Assembly: GCF_900187645.1 (NCBI RefSeq)
Contig: NZ_FYEE01000003.1
Location: 370,552-434,551 of the forward strand
Direction of reading: 5' to 3'
Length of the DNA: 64,000 nt
Source of the DNA: Pseudomonas sp. Irchel 3E20
Lineage (GTDB): Bacteria > Pseudomonadota > Gammaproteobacteria > Pseudomonadales > Pseudomonadaceae
In this document: positions 1-9,127 of the stretch, one piece after another
Layout: each line of letters starts with the position of its first letter
Position numbering within the stretch: position 1 is the first letter of the stretch
Translations under genes and position numbers: made by a program
The notes under the pieces: model-generated
The model's database searches: none
What the model was told of the DNA's origin: nothing
What the model saw: the letters and a program-made list of their open reading frames with translations, nothing else

Positions 1-349
1 CGGTGAAACCGCCCAGGACCAGGGTGCGCGACGGCAGGCTGACACCCGCATAACGGCTGGCGGACCATTCATAGCCGAGCAGGAAAACGAAACCGGCGGC
101 TGTCGCGGCCAAGGCACCGAGCAGCGCCGGTTTGGGCACATTCAGGATCGAGTCGTGCAGCGCGTTGAGGTCCAGCGCGCTCAACAAATGGCGGCAGGCG
201 ATCAAGGCCATGGCGAACAGCAACAGCGTCACGGCCAGGCCGATGGGCTGGCGGTACTTGCTCAGCAAGTCCAGCCATTGCAGGCGTTTGGCAGCGATGG
301 GTTGGGTTGCGGTGACGGTGTCTTGTGGATCGGACGAATGGGCGCGCAT
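1..349 (-). CDS. mprF: Phosphatidylglycerol lysyltransferase/flippase MprF, N-terminal part (runs off the window)
   Basis: Only the first 116 codons are present; the gene reads leftwards from an ATG at 349 and leaves the window at base 1. The protein begins with a polar stretch of about 35 residues, then a hydrophobic segment near residues 37-53 and a second near 74-90, fitting the start of the multi-span flippase domain of MprF. The full family protein couples this membrane domain to a cytoplasmic domain that transfers an aminoacyl group from tRNA to phosphatidylglycerol, lowering surface charge and raising resistance to cationic peptides. The catalytic part is outside the window, so the assignment rests on the N-terminus only. 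Confidence 0.6.
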   Translation of the reverse strand, partial: MRAHSSDPQDTVTATQPIAAKRLQWLDLLSKYRQPIGLAVTLLLFAMALIACRHLLSALDLNALHDSILNVPKPALLGALAATAAGFVFLLGYEWSASRYAGVSLPSRTLVLGGFT

Positions 350-584
350 CAATCACCTCTTGGATGGTGCGCGACAGGATGGGGGCATCCGGCCAGGTAA
401 CCAATCCCTGGGGAAAAATTATTTCAGATAGTTACAACGGCAAATCCTGTTTCACCGCCCCCGCGCGGTGTAGGTGCCGGAGTGGAGCAGCGCAAGAGCA
501 TAGTCGCTAATGGGCGCAGGGTAGCGGCCCGGTGCCTGCTTTTCGCTGCAGGCTATTGTTCTGGAAGGAAATTTCTTACAGGCA

Positions 585-616
585 CAAAAAAGGCCACTCT
601 TGCGAGTAGCCTTTTT
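585..616 (-). terminator. Terminator of tRNA-fMet copy 1
   Basis: Read on the minus strand, AAGGCTACTC and GAGTGGCCTT pair around a GCAA loop (one internal T-G pair) and run into TTTTT. It begins about 8 bases past the tRNA CCA end. Near-identical hairpins follow the other two tRNA copies. Confidence 0.85.
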
Positions 617-623
617 CGATGTT

Positions 624-700
<77 letters not shown>

Positions 701-712
701 TCTGTGGGCGGC

Positions 713-740
713 ATTGTACAGGCCAATCAAGATGTGTCAA
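713..740 (-). promoter_or_regulatory. Sigma-70 promoter of tRNA-fMet copy 1
   Basis: On the minus strand TTGACA (735-740) is followed after 16 bases by TACAAT (713-718), about 12 bases before the mature tRNA 5' end. A GC-rich discriminator (GCCGCC) follows the -10 element, as in stringently controlled stable-RNA promoters. The other two copies have the same architecture. Confidence 0.85.
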
Positions 741-794
741 TCGCTAATCTGCCAGGCCGTGCAATCAGCACCTGACCTAAAAACCTGCGCGCAC

Positions 795-825
795 AAAAAA
801 GGCCACTCTTGCGAGTAGCCTTTTT
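795..825 (-). terminator. Terminator of tRNA-fMet copy 2
   Basis: Same hairpin as at 585-616: AAGGCTACTC/GAGTGGCCTT with a GCAA loop and a T run on the minus strand, directly after the tRNA. Confidence 0.85.
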
Positions 826-832
826 CGATGTT

Positions 833-909
<77 letters not shown>

Positions 910-922
910 TCTGTGTGGCGGC

Positions 923-950
923 ATCCTACAGGCATACGCGCAGGTGTCAA
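923..950 (-). promoter_or_regulatory. Sigma-70 promoter of tRNA-fMet copy 2
   Basis: On the minus strand TTGACA (945-950), a 16-base spacer and TAGGAT (923-928), then a GCCGCC discriminator before the tRNA 5' end. Same layout as copies 1 and 3, with a different spacer sequence. Confidence 0.82.
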
Positions 951-1024
951 TCGTTAATGGCTTGGATGGACAACTTAGCTAAGCCTTTGATTGAAAAGGG
1001 TATCTACTCAAAAGCGACACGCAC

Positions 1025-1056
1025 AAAAAAGGCCACTCTTTCGAGTAGCCTTTTTT
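1025..1056 (-). terminator. Terminator of tRNA-fMet copy 3
   Basis: Hairpin AAGGCTACTC/GAGTGGCCTT read on the minus strand, followed by six T. It differs from the other two by one loop base (GAAA in place of GCAA), so the fold is kept. Confidence 0.85.
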
Positions 1057-1062
1057 GATGTT

Positions 1063-1139
<77 letters not shown>

Positions 1140-1152
1140 TCTGTGTGGCGGC

Positions 1153-1180
1153 ATTCTACAGAGGAACGCTGGGCTGTCAA
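1153..1180 (-). promoter_or_regulatory. Sigma-70 promoter of tRNA-fMet copy 3
   Basis: On the minus strand TTGACA (1175-1180), a 16-base spacer and TAGAAT (1153-1158), followed by the same GCCGCC discriminator as the other copies. Confidence 0.85.
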
Positions 1181-1439
1181 CCGAAAACCTGGGGAAACCT
1201 CTTTGGCTTCAATCGCTTAGGACCCCGATCGAGAGGACGTGAACCGCTGCAGGGGTTGCCAGGTATGGCTTTCAGCTCTATTGACGACTTTAATTCGATT
1301 GAGCAAATAAATTACTAGCGCTTCTTCCGCCGCCTCAATCAGAAGAAGCAAAGTACTGGTGCTATATACAGTTCTCAGTGCGATACTACGCTTCCATTTA
1401 TCTTGTAGTCCTTTTCCTCTTGGCCAAACCTGCCTTTAT
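1181..1439. other. Intergenic region between the tRNA cluster and dinB
   Basis: It holds the upstream end of the third tRNA promoter and the leader of dinB, and is AT-richer than its surroundings. The dinB frame stays open back to an ATG at 1359, but the conserved N-terminus starts at 1440. I see no convincing extra gene and no clear LexA box (CTG-N10-CAG) here. Confidence 0.5.
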
Positions 1440-2501
1440 ATGACGCAGCGCAAAATCATCCACGTCGATTGCGACTGTTTTTATGCCGCCATCGAAATGC
1501 GCGACAACCCGGCCCTGGCCGCCAAGCCGTTGGCGGTCGGCGGCCAGGCAGACCATCGGGGCGTGATCGCGACCTGCAACTACGAGGCGCGCGCTTATGG
1601 CGTACGTTCTGCCATGTCGTCCCGCCACGCTTTGCAACTGTGCCCGGACCTGGTCATCGTCAAGCCGCGCATGGACGCCTATAAAGCCGCGTCCAAGGAA
1701 ATCCAGGGAATCTTTCGCGACTACACCGACCTCATTGAGCCGTTGTCGCTGGACGAGGCCTATCTTGATGTCTCCCAGTGCCCGCATTTCGATGGCAGCG
1801 CCACGCGCATCGCCCAGGATATCCGCCGGCGGGTGTCTAACCAGTTGCACATCACGGTGTCGGCGGGGGTGGCGCCGAACAAGTTCCTGGCGAAAATCGC
1901 CAGCGACTGGAAAAAGCCCAATGGGCTGTTCGTGATTACCCCGGATCAGGTCGAGGATTTTGTCTCTGCGCTGCCCGTCAGCAAGTTGCACGGCGTGGGC
2001 AAAGTTACGGCGCAGAAACTGGCGCGCCTGGGCATCAGCACCTGCCTGGAGCTACGGGACTGGAACAAGTTAGCGCTGGTACGTGAATTCGGCAGTTTTG
2101 GTGAGCGGCTCTGGGGGTTGGCCCGTGGGATCGATGAGCGTTTGGTGCACAACGACAGCCGACGTCAGTCGGTCAGTGTTGAAAATACCTACGATGTAGA
2201 TCTGCCAGATCTGGTCAGTTGCCTGGAAAAGCTCCCTGAACTGCTGGAAACCCTGGCCGGGCGCATGGCGCGGATCGACAGCAGCTACCGCCCGGGTAAG
2301 CCGTTCGTCAAAGTGAAGTTCCACGATTTCACGCAAACCACCCTGGAACAGGCGGGAGTAGGGCGGGATTTGCAGGGTTACACGCAGATGCTGACCCAGG
2401 CCTTCAAGCGCGGGGATAAGCCGGTGCGGTTGCTGGGCATTGGCGTGCGTCTACAGGATTTGCGCGGCGGGTTTGAACAGTTGGATCTGTTCGAGCGGTA
2501 A
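1440..2501 (+). CDS. dinB: DNA polymerase IV (Y-family translesion polymerase)
   Basis: The 353-residue protein is an error-prone polymerase that extends stalled or mismatched primers during the SOS and stress responses. The first catalytic aspartate is in HVDCDCFYAAIE (D10), and the second acidic pair is in PLSLDEAYLD (D105, E106). The thumb and little-finger regions follow, with typical helix-hairpin-helix sequence around residues 175-195. The protein ends in QLDLF, a good match to the beta-clamp binding motif, so it should bind the sliding clamp. I chose the ATG at 1440 because homologues start a few residues before the IIHVDCD motif; the frame is open further upstream, but that extension lacks family similarity. 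Length is normal for DinB. Confidence 0.95.
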   Translation: MTQRKIIHVDCDCFYAAIEMRDNPALAAKPLAVGGQADHRGVIATCNYEARAYGVRSAMSSRHALQLCPDLVIVKPRMDAYKAASKEIQGIFRDYTDLIEPLSLDEAYLDVSQCPHFDGSATRIAQDIRRRVSNQLHITVSAGVAPNKFLAKIASDWKKPNGLFVITPDQVEDFVSALPVSKLHGVGKVTAQKLARLGISTCLELRDWNKLALVREFGSFGERLWGLARGIDERLVHNDSRRQSVSVENTYDVDLPDLVSCLEKLPELLETLAGRMARIDSSYRPGKPFVKVKFHDFTQTTLEQAGVGRDLQGYTQMLTQAFKRGDKPVRLLGIGVRLQDLRGGFEQLDLFER

Positions 2502-2538
2502 GGATGGCGCCGTCCCGGCCGCCATCGCTACTGGGGTA

Positions 2539-3492
2539 TCAGTTGGCGCCAGGGTCGGCGACCAGGCGCCCGGCGTCCTTGGTCAGGGATTTGAGGAATT
2601 CACCCTGCAACTCGGGATCGTTGCGGGTCAGTTCGATCAGGCTCTGTTCCAGTTCGCTGGCTTCTTCTTCCAAACCCAGCTCCGACAGACGTTTGACCCG
2701 GTGCACCCATTGGCTCACCTCGTCATCCTCCAGGTCGTCGTAGATCAGGGCGTGAGCCTCCAGCAACTTGCCGCGCAACGTGCTGCTGATGGCCAGCGAC
2801 GAGTCCGAATGCACGTCGTCCTGGGCATCTTCCACGCTGATCTGCAATTTGCCGATGTGGTTCAGGTCCTGCTCGGAGAAGGGGCTGTCCAGCAGGTTGA
2901 GGCGTAGGACGCCGTTGCGGTCGGTGCTCAGGTTGAAGGTCTGCTTGCCGGCCTTGACCTCTACCGGGCGTTCGCTCCAGGGCAGGCTCGAGTATTCCAG
3001 GCGTTTATCGCGCTGGGTTTCTTCGATGGCGGCCAGGTTCTGCTGGGCGCGGCCATGGGATGGCACGTTCATGGCCGGGTTGAGCCCGGCGAAACCGTAA
3101 TTGATCCAGTCCCGCGTGACGCTGTCGGGCAGGTTGCCCAGGGCGATCACGTTGAGCACATTGGCGCCGATACCCGCGACCACCGCGACCGCGCCCAACG
3201 GGATCTCGTAGACCTCCCGCCAGGGTTGGTACGGGGTGTAGCGGTCGTAGCGGCGGGTGACCTCGAATTCAGTGACCTCGAAGGTCTTCTGTTCGTGGAT
3301 CCGCACGCGGCGCTGAGGCAGTTCGAGCACCTTAGGCTCGCCGACATCGATCTGCAGGCTGTGTTCGAGCAATTTGCGCTCGACACGTTCCTCGTGCTCG
3401 CTGCGTTGTGACATGTGATTGGCACAGCCGCTGACCAGCAGGGCGCCGCACAGGGCGGCACCACCGAGGCCTAAGGTGTTTCGCTTGAACAT
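2539..3492 (-). CDS. Predicted outer-membrane lipoprotein of unknown function
   Basis: The 317-residue protein starts with a short basic and hydrophobic signal ending in the lipobox LVSGC (lipidated Cys23). A weakly hydrophobic stretch lies near residues 100-120. The C-terminal third is acidic and helical, rich in Glu, Leu and Ser. It begins 19 bases after the proS stop on the same strand, so it is probably co-transcribed with proS. The start at 3492 puts the lipobox at the expected distance from Met1; an in-frame start further upstream would bury the signal peptide. I recognise no domain with a known activity. Confidence 0.75.
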   Translation of the reverse strand: MFKRNTLGLGGAALCGALLVSGCANHMSQRSEHEERVERKLLEHSLQIDVGEPKVLELPQRRVRIHEQKTFEVTEFEVTRRYDRYTPYQPWREVYEIPLGAVAVVAGIGANVLNVIALGNLPDSVTRDWINYGFAGLNPAMNVPSHGRAQQNLAAIEETQRDKRLEYSSLPWSERPVEVKAGKQTFNLSTDRNGVLRLNLLDSPFSEQDLNHIGKLQISVEDAQDDVHSDSSLAISSTLRGKLLEAHALIYDDLEDDEVSQWVHRVKRLSELGLEEEASELEQSLIELTRNDPELQGEFLKSLTKDAGRLVADPGAN

Positions 3493-3511
3493 GACGTCTC
3501 TTGATCTGGTT

Positions 3512-5227
3512 TCAGCGGCGGATACGGGCCTGGAGGAACGACAGCACGTCAGCGACCGGCAGCGCTTGTGCCTCGGCTTCGGTGCGGCTTTTGTATTCCA
3601 GGTTGCCATCGGCGAGGCCGCGGTCACTGACCACGATCCGGTGGGGAATGCCGATCAGTTCCATGTCAGCGAACTTGATGCCGGGGCTGGTTTTCTTGTC
3701 GCGGTCGTCCAGCAGCACCTCGAAGCCGGCAGCCGTCAGTTCGGCGTAGAGCTTGTCGGTGGCTTCGCGCACCTGTTCGGTTTCGTAGCGCAGGGGCACC
3801 AGGGCGATCTGGAAAGGTGCCAGGGTATCGCTCCAGATGATGCCGTTTTCGTCGTTGTTCTGCTCGATGGCGGCAGCCACCACGCGAGAGACGCCGATGC
3901 CGTAGCAGCCCATGGACAGGGTCACAGGCTTGCCGTTTTCGCCCAGGACCTGGCACTTCATGGCTTCGCTGTACTTGGTGCCCAGTTGGAAAATATGCCC
4001 GACTTCAATGCCGCGCTTGATTTCCAAGGTGCCTTTGCCGTCCGGGCTTGGGTCGCCGGCGACCACGTTACGCAGGTCGGCCACGGTCGGAACCGGCAGG
4101 TCGCGTTCCCAGTTGACGCCGAAGTAGTGCTTGTCGTCGATGTTGGCGCCGACGCCGAAGTCGCTCATCAGCGCGACCGAGCGGTCGATGATGATCGGCA
4201 ATGGCAGGTTCAGCGGGCCCAGGGAGCCGGCACCGGCGCCAATGGCGTCGCGCAGTTCGGCATCGCTGGCCATGACCAGAGGGTTGGCGACGCCAGGCTG
4301 GTTGGCGGCCTTGATTTCGTTGAGCTCGTGGTCGCCACGGATAATCAGCGCGATCAGCTTGCCGGCTTCTTGCGCGTGAACCACCAGGGTCTTGACGGTT
4401 TTTTCAATCGGCAGATTGAAGCCCTCGACCAGTTGGGCGATGGTCTTGGCGTTGGGCGTGTCGACCAGGCGCAGCTCTTCGCTCGGCGCGGCGCGGGAGG
4501 TTTCCCGGGGCACGGCTTCGGCTTTCTCGATGTTCGCCGCGTAGTCGGAGCCATTGCTGAAGATGATGTCGTCTTCGCCGGACTCGGCCAGCACGTGGAA
4601 TTCGTGGGAGCCGGCGCCGCCGATGGAGCCGTTGTCAGCCTCGACCGCGCGGAATTTCAGGCCCAGGCGTGTGAACACGTTGCAGTACGCCTGGTGCATG
4701 CGGTCATAGGTGACTTGCAGTGAGGCGGGGTCGGCGTGGAAGGAGTAGGCGTCCTTCATGATGAACTCGCGGCCACGCATCAGGCCGAAGCGCGGGCGGA
4801 TTTCGTCGCGGAACTTGGTCTGGATCTGGAACAGGTTGATTGGCAGCTGTTTGTAGCTGCTCAACTCGTTGCGGGCCAGGTCGGTGATGACTTCTTCATG
4901 GGTCGGGCCGGCGCAGAACTCGCGGCCATGGCGATCCTTGAAGCGCAGCAATTCCGGGCCGTACTCTTCCCAGCGCCCGGATTCCTGCCACAACTCGGCC
5001 GGTTGGGTACTCGGCATCAGCACTTCAAGGGAGCCGGCGGCGTTCATTTCTTCGCGAACGATGGCTTCAACCTTGCGCATGACCCGCAGCCCCATGGGCA
5101 ACCAGGTGTACAGGCCAGAGGCCAGTTTGCGGATCATGCCGGCGCGCAGCATCAGCTGGTGGCTGATGACGACCGCGTCCGAAGGCGTTTCTTTCTGTGT
5201 GGCGAGCAAATATTGACTGGTGCGCAT
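3512..5227 (-). CDS. proS: Prolyl-tRNA synthetase (bacterial type with editing domain)
   Basis: The 571-residue class II synthetase charges tRNA-Pro with proline in the cytoplasm. The N-terminal catalytic part contains [15 protein letters not shown] and the motif 2 region ([17 protein letters not shown]). An inserted YbaK-type editing domain, roughly residues 225-405, is where mischarged Ala-tRNA-Pro is hydrolysed. Motif 3 follows as GCYGIGVSR near residue 445, and then a C-terminal anticodon-binding domain. Length and domain order match the bacterial ProRS form. It lies between an ampG-like gene 125 bases upstream and the lipoprotein gene just downstream, all on the minus strand. Confidence 0.97.
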   Translation of the reverse strand: MRTSQYLLATQKETPSDAVVISHQLMLRAGMIRKLASGLYTWLPMGLRVMRKVEAIVREEMNAAGSLEVLMPSTQPAELWQESGRWEEYGPELLRFKDRHGREFCAGPTHEEVITDLARNELSSYKQLPINLFQIQTKFRDEIRPRFGLMRGREFIMKDAYSFHADPASLQVTYDRMHQAYCNVFTRLGLKFRAVEADNGSIGGAGSHEFHVLAESGEDDIIFSNGSDYAANIEKAEAVPRETSRAAPSEELRLVDTPNAKTIAQLVEGFNLPIEKTVKTLVVHAQEAGKLIALIIRGDHELNEIKAANQPGVANPLVMASDAELRDAIGAGAGSLGPLNLPLPIIIDRSVALMSDFGVGANIDDKHYFGVNWERDLPVPTVADLRNVVAGDPSPDGKGTLEIKRGIEVGHIFQLGTKYSEAMKCQVLGENGKPVTLSMGCYGIGVSRVVAAAIEQNNDENGIIWSDTLAPFQIALVPLRYETEQVREATDKLYAELTAAGFEVLLDDRDKKTSPGIKFADMELIGIPHRIVVSDRGLADGNLEYKSRTEAEAQALPVADVLSFLQARIRR

Positions 5228-5352
5228 GGTAGGCCGTTGTCGGTTGCTGATGACGAGAAATGACTGGGCATTGTACGGGCGGTAACTGCTGGCGTACAGG
5301 CATCAGGTTGGCCAGGCCCTGTAGGCGTTTGCGCCCACGTGGCCCTGGGGTG

Positions 5353-6885
5353 TCAGCTTTGCTCTTGCGGGTTCAGGCGAATGCGGCGGTTTTCCTGGAA
5401 CCAGTGCAGGGCGATCAACAGCAGTGTCGGCACGCCGAGCAGGGCGGTTATCAGGAAGAAGTCGTGGTAGCCGAACTTCTCCACCATCACCCCGGAATAG
5501 CCGCCGATCAGGCGTGGCAGCAAGAGCATGATCGAGCTGAGCAGGGCGTATTGGGTGGCGGAGAACTTGAGGTTGGTCAGGCTCGACAGGTAGGCGACGA
5601 AGGCGGAAGTGGCCAGGCCCGAGCTGAAGTTATCCAGCGAGATGGTCACCATCAGCATTTGCAGGTCCGGGCCCATGCCCGCGAGCATCAGGAACAGCAG
5701 GTTGGTGCCGGCCGAGGCGATGCCGCCGATCAGCAGGATCGGCAGGATGCCGAAGCGCACGATCAGCAGGCCGCCCATGCCAGCGCCTACCAGGGTCATA
5801 ATCAGGCCGAAAATCTTGCTGACGCTGGCGATCTGATCCTTGGTGAAGCCCTGGTCGATGTAGAACACGTTGGCCATCACGCCCATGACCGTGTCGGACA
5901 TGCGATAGGTGGCAATCAACCCCAGCAGCAGCAGGGCTTGCCAGCGGTAGCGCAGGATAAAGTCGTTGACCGGCGTCAGTACCGGCGCCAGGCCGCGTCG
6001 GCCCATGGCGGACAGGCACAGTGCGGTGAGGGTGCCGTAGAGGATGGCACGCAGGAATGCGCGGTCTTCCACCAGGAGGTCCAGCAGGCTGACGCCCTCG
6101 AATAACACGCTGGCGAAGTCGGTGTTATAGAGCTGAGTGCACAGGGCCGGCACCGACACCAGCAGCACGATCAGCACGAACACCGATGCCAGTTGATGCA
6201 CGAAGCTGTAGCGCCCGGCCGACAGTTGGGTGCGCAAGGGCACCGGTGGCTCGCGCATAAAAAGCGTGGTGAGCAGGGCGGGCACCATCAGCGCGCCGAA
6301 CAACACGTAAGTGCCGGTCCACGCCGAGTGCTTGTAGCTGAACCCGGTGGAGCCGAAGCCTTCGGCGAAAAACAGCGCGCCTGCGGTCGCCAGCAGCGCC
6401 GCGACCCGGTAACCGGACATATAAGCAGCGGCGAGGGCAGCCTGGCGGGTGTCGTCGGCGATCTCCAGGCGATAGGCGTCCACGGCGATATCCTGGGTCG
6501 CAGAGGCGAACGCCACGACCACGGCAATGGCGATCAACCAGGACAGGTGTTTTTGCGGGTCACAGAAACCCATGCCTACCAGGCCGAGGATCACCAACAC
6601 CTGGGACAGGACGAGCCAAGAGCGCCGGCGCCCCAGTTTGCCCAGTAGTGGCAGGCGCCACTGGTCGAGCAGCGGCGACCACACCCATTTAAAGGCATAG
6701 GCCAGGCCGATAAGGCTGGCATAACCGATGGTTTCGCGCGCCACACCGGCTTCGCGCAACCAGACCGACAGCGTAGAAAACACCAGCATGTAAGGCAGGC
6801 CGGCAGCGAAACCAAGCAGCAACAACACGAGCGTCGAGGGGCTGGCATAGGCGGCAAGTGCGGCTCGCCAGGTTTTACGGGGCAT
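5353..6885 (-). CDS. ampG: AmpG-family muropeptide permease (MFS)
   Basis: The 510-residue polytopic membrane protein has about 12-14 hydrophobic segments. The sequence ASATQDIAVDAYRLE, near residues 126-140, is characteristic of the AmpG branch of the major facilitator superfamily. AmpG imports GlcNAc-anhydroMurNAc peptides released from peptidoglycan for recycling, and in pseudomonads this uptake feeds the signal that induces the AmpC beta-lactamase. The gene is 44 bases downstream of the alkyltransferase-like gene and on the same strand. Pseudomonads often carry two AmpG-type permeases, so this may be the ampG or the ampP paralogue; the family call is firmer than the symbol. Confidence 0.85.
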   Translation of the reverse strand: MPRKTWRAALAAYASPSTLVLLLLGFAAGLPYMLVFSTLSVWLREAGVARETIGYASLIGLAYAFKWVWSPLLDQWRLPLLGKLGRRRSWLVLSQVLVILGLVGMGFCDPQKHLSWLIAIAVVVAFASATQDIAVDAYRLEIADDTRQAALAAAYMSGYRVAALLATAGALFFAEGFGSTGFSYKHSAWTGTYVLFGALMVPALLTTLFMREPPVPLRTQLSAGRYSFVHQLASVFVLIVLLVSVPALCTQLYNTDFASVLFEGVSLLDLLVEDRAFLRAILYGTLTALCLSAMGRRGLAPVLTPVNDFILRYRWQALLLLGLIATYRMSDTVMGVMANVFYIDQGFTKDQIASVSKIFGLIMTLVGAGMGGLLIVRFGILPILLIGGIASAGTNLLFLMLAGMGPDLQMLMVTISLDNFSSGLATSAFVAYLSSLTNLKFSATQYALLSSIMLLLPRLIGGYSGVMVEKFGYHDFFLITALLGVPTLLLIALHWFQENRRIRLNPQEQS

Positions 6886-6929
6886 GGGCTGGAGTCTGCC
6901 TCAAGAAGTACGGAAACAAAGCGCGCACT

Positions 6930-7274
6930 CTAACCGCTGTGCTCTACCGGGCGCCAGCCATGGCGCTGAATATCAACACGATTGTTCAGGATACTGACAC
7001 CTTCACTGCGTAAGCGCGCACGTTGCTCGTCACCCGAGGCGGAGCCGGCGGGCAGGCTCAGACGTCCGCCCGCTGCCATTACGCGGTGCCAGGGCAGTTT
7101 GCTATCGCCGGGCAACTGGCTGAGGGTGCGGCCCACCCAGCGCGCCGCGCGACCCAGGCCTGCCAGTTCTGCCAACTGGCCATAGCTGACCACTTTGCCT
7201 TCGGGCACTTGGGCCAGCGTCAGGTAAAGCGCGGTGCGGCGCATCTGCGCCGGGCTTTCGGGCGTGTCACTCAT
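6930..7274 (-). CDS. Alkyltransferase-like protein (ATL), MGMT DNA-binding domain without catalytic Cys
   Basis: The 114-residue protein matches the C-terminal DNA-binding domain of O6-alkylguanine-DNA alkyltransferases: VVSYGQLAELAG near residues 28-39 and the arginine-finger region GRAARWVGR near 41-49. In true MGMT enzymes the active-site motif is PCHRV; here it is PWHRV (residues 61-65), so Trp62 replaces the alkyl-accepting cysteine. This substitution defines the ATL family, which binds and flips O6-alkylguanine but cannot transfer the alkyl group, and instead marks the lesion for nucleotide excision repair. It is the first gene of the minus-strand group leading into ampG and proS. Confidence 0.92.
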   Translation of the reverse strand: MSDTPESPAQMRRTALYLTLAQVPEGKVVSYGQLAELAGLGRAARWVGRTLSQLPGDSKLPWHRVMAAGGRLSLPAGSASGDEQRARLRSEGVSILNNRVDIQRHGWRPVEHSG

Positions 7275-7437
7275 TGTGGTGGTCCAGTAGGAGGTATGTC
7301 CGTATTAATGTAGGAAACGTCTCTGATTCTCGAATGGGAAGTGAACTCAACTCAAATACTCGGGTCAGTCCTTCCTAAGGCTTTATCCATGGGGATAATG
7401 CCGGTTTTTTCCGCGAACTCGAGCGTTGTCTTTGCTT

Positions 7438-8445
7438 ATGCTGTCCAGATCCCTGCTGTGCCTCGCTGTCCTCAGTACCTCCACCCCTGTATTGGCCGAT
7501 ACCGTTTGGTTGAAAAATGGCGACCGCCTCAGTGGCAAGATCAAGGTGTTCGATGGCGGCAAATTGCTGATCCAAACCAAGTACGCCGGGGTCGTGGCTC
7601 TGGACTGGCATCAGGTCAAGACCCTGGAGAGCGATCAGGAGTTGTTGGTCAAGCAGGATGCCTATGTGGGCGAGAAGGCCAAGTCCTTGCACGCGGCCGA
7701 GGAGGGCATGGTGATCTTGGCCAATGGCGAGGCGCCGAAAACCGTCGAGCTGGCCAGTATCGAGCAGATCATCAAGCCTAAACCTGTGATCGAGGATCTC
7801 GTCTGGAAGGGTAATGTCGATGTGGCGCTGGACTATCAGCGCGCCGAGAAAGACGTCGACGACTACGACGTCGACTTCAAGACCTCCGCTCGCCATGGCA
7901 AGTGGCGGCATATTGCCGAGGGCGAGTACAACCGAGTGTTCCAGAATGACGTGGTGACCACCGACAACTGGAGTGCCGAGTATGCGCTGGACCGCTTCCT
8001 CACCGAGCAGTGGTTCTGGCAGGGGCGTTTGACCTACAAGCGCGACAAAGTCGAAGACCTGGCCCGCCAACGTACTGTCGGTACTGGCCCGGGTTACCAG
8101 TTCTGGGATGACGAGTTGGGGGCGTTCTCGCTGGGGTCGTTGGTCAACCGCACCGACTATGAGTATTCGGACGGTGGTAAGGACAACTTCTATTCCCTGG
8201 CCATGAAGTGGGACTACAACCGCTACCTGCTAGGCAAGAGCGTTGAGTTCTTCACTAATGGCGAAGTGGGCAAGCCCCTGGCGGGCGTCGCCGACTATGC
8301 GCTGGATGCCGAAGTGGGCCTGCGTTATCGGGTCACGGAATGGGCCTCGCTCAACCTCAAGGCCGAGAAGGACATCATCACCGGCACCAACGACAGTGAT
8401 ATGAGCAAGACCCGCTACACCGCCGGTTTCGGCGTGACCTGGTAA
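7438..8445 (+). CDS. DUF481 family outer-membrane beta-barrel protein
   Basis: The 335-residue protein has a signal peptide ending near residue 20 (PVLA before DTVWLKNGD). The mature N-terminus carries a small beta-rich domain (GDRLSGKIKVFDGGKLLIQT), and the rest consists of alternating aromatic-rich strands typical of DUF481/YdiY-type barrels, ending in a Trp (GFGVTW) as outer-membrane proteins often do to engage the BAM machinery. I prefer the ATG at 7438 over an upstream TTG because it gives a compact signal peptide. No substrate is known for this family. It reads divergently from the ATL gene. Confidence 0.8.
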   Translation: MLSRSLLCLAVLSTSTPVLADTVWLKNGDRLSGKIKVFDGGKLLIQTKYAGVVALDWHQVKTLESDQELLVKQDAYVGEKAKSLHAAEEGMVILANGEAPKTVELASIEQIIKPKPVIEDLVWKGNVDVALDYQRAEKDVDDYDVDFKTSARHGKWRHIAEGEYNRVFQNDVVTTDNWSAEYALDRFLTEQWFWQGRLTYKRDKVEDLARQRTVGTGPGYQFWDDELGAFSLGSLVNRTDYEYSDGGKDNFYSLAMKWDYNRYLLGKSVEFFTNGEVGKPLAGVADYALDAEVGLRYRVTEWASLNLKAEKDIITGTNDSDMSKTRYTAGFGVTW

Positions 8446-8457
8446 GGCTGGGTTTAT

Positions 8458-8490
8458 CGGCGATAGCGATATTTACCGCGCTATCGCCGG
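8458..8490 (+). terminator. Perfect 11-bp inverted repeat just after the DUF481 gene
   Basis: CGGCGATAGCG and CGCTATCGCCG are exact reverse complements separated by about 10 bases, starting 13 bases after the stop codon at 8445. No T run follows, so it may stabilise the mRNA 3' end, or act with the stronger terminator 30 bases further on. Confidence 0.5.
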
Positions 8491-8515
8491 CACATTCAGG
8501 TAAAACAGACGCGCA

Positions 8516-8549
8516 CAAAAAAGCCCCGCTTTTGAGGGCGGGGCTTTTA
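8516..8549. terminator. Bidirectional Rho-independent terminator between DUF481 gene and cold-shock gene
   Basis: AAAAAAGCCCCGC and GCGGGGCTTTT form a GC-rich stem with A and T runs on both sides. It serves the convergent genes ending at 8445 (plus) and 8567 (minus). Confidence 0.9.
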
Positions 8550-8566
8550 GCTGTAATCAGTACAAG

Positions 8567-8776
8567 TTAGATAACTTGAACTTCTTCAGCTTGCATGCCT
8601 TTCTGACCGCGGGTAGCGACGAAAGAAACCTGTTGGCCTTCTTTCAGGCTTTTGAAGCCGTCGGATTGGATAGCTTTGAAGTGAACGAACAGGTCGTCAC
8701 CGGATTGTGGAGTGATGAAGCCGAAGCCTTTTTCATCGTTGAACCACTTAACGGTACCAGTTTGGCGATTAGACAT
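8567..8776 (-). CDS. Cold-shock protein (CspA family)
   Basis: This 69-residue single-domain OB-fold protein has both nucleic-acid binding motifs, RNP1 (KGFGFI, residues 16-21) and RNP2 (LFVHF, residues 29-33). Such proteins bind single-stranded RNA and act as RNA chaperones and antiterminators, either in cold or constitutively depending on the paralogue. A strong terminator follows the stop codon. The leader upstream is long (no gene for about 350 bases), as expected for csp mRNAs. Pseudomonads carry several close paralogues, so I give no symbol. Confidence 0.95.
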   Translation of the reverse strand: MSNRQTGTVKWFNDEKGFGFITPQSGDDLFVHFKAIQSDGFKSLKEGQQVSFVATRGQKGMQAEEVQVI

Positions 8777-9127
8777 GGTGTATCTCCTTGGACAAAGTTA
8801 ACTGCGACTCAGGAAAAGCCCTGGCCGAGACTGAGTGCAAAGAGCAGGAAAAATTCTTGGAGATGGTTGGATCGAAATTCAACATCGTGTAGAGATTCTC
8901 AGTGACACAAGCAGCACAGTGGCGCCACCTTAACCCTTTTTCCGGAACGTGCCAATGGTCTTTGTAAAGGTTTATGGGTTTTCGTGACTGAAGGTGACAG
9001 CCGGAGCCCGCGGGGCCCAGCTATTGTGGGAAAAGCGAGAAAAACATGCCGGTCTTTGAACCCTAAGGCGCGCCCCGGTAAGATGCCGGACAGATTTTCT
9101 CCACCTCGCTATTTCAGGACACCCGCC
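8777..9127. other. Divergent intergenic region between the cold-shock gene and dcd
   Basis: These 351 bases hold the promoters and leaders of both genes. The minus-strand part probably forms the long 5' untranslated region of the cold-shock mRNA. I cannot assign a clear -10/-35 pair and see no coding region here. Confidence 0.5.

Noticed and set aside
1359..1439. N-terminal extension of dinB to the upstream ATG at 1359
   Set aside because: The extra 27 residues are not DinB-like; the conserved protein begins at the ATG at 1440.
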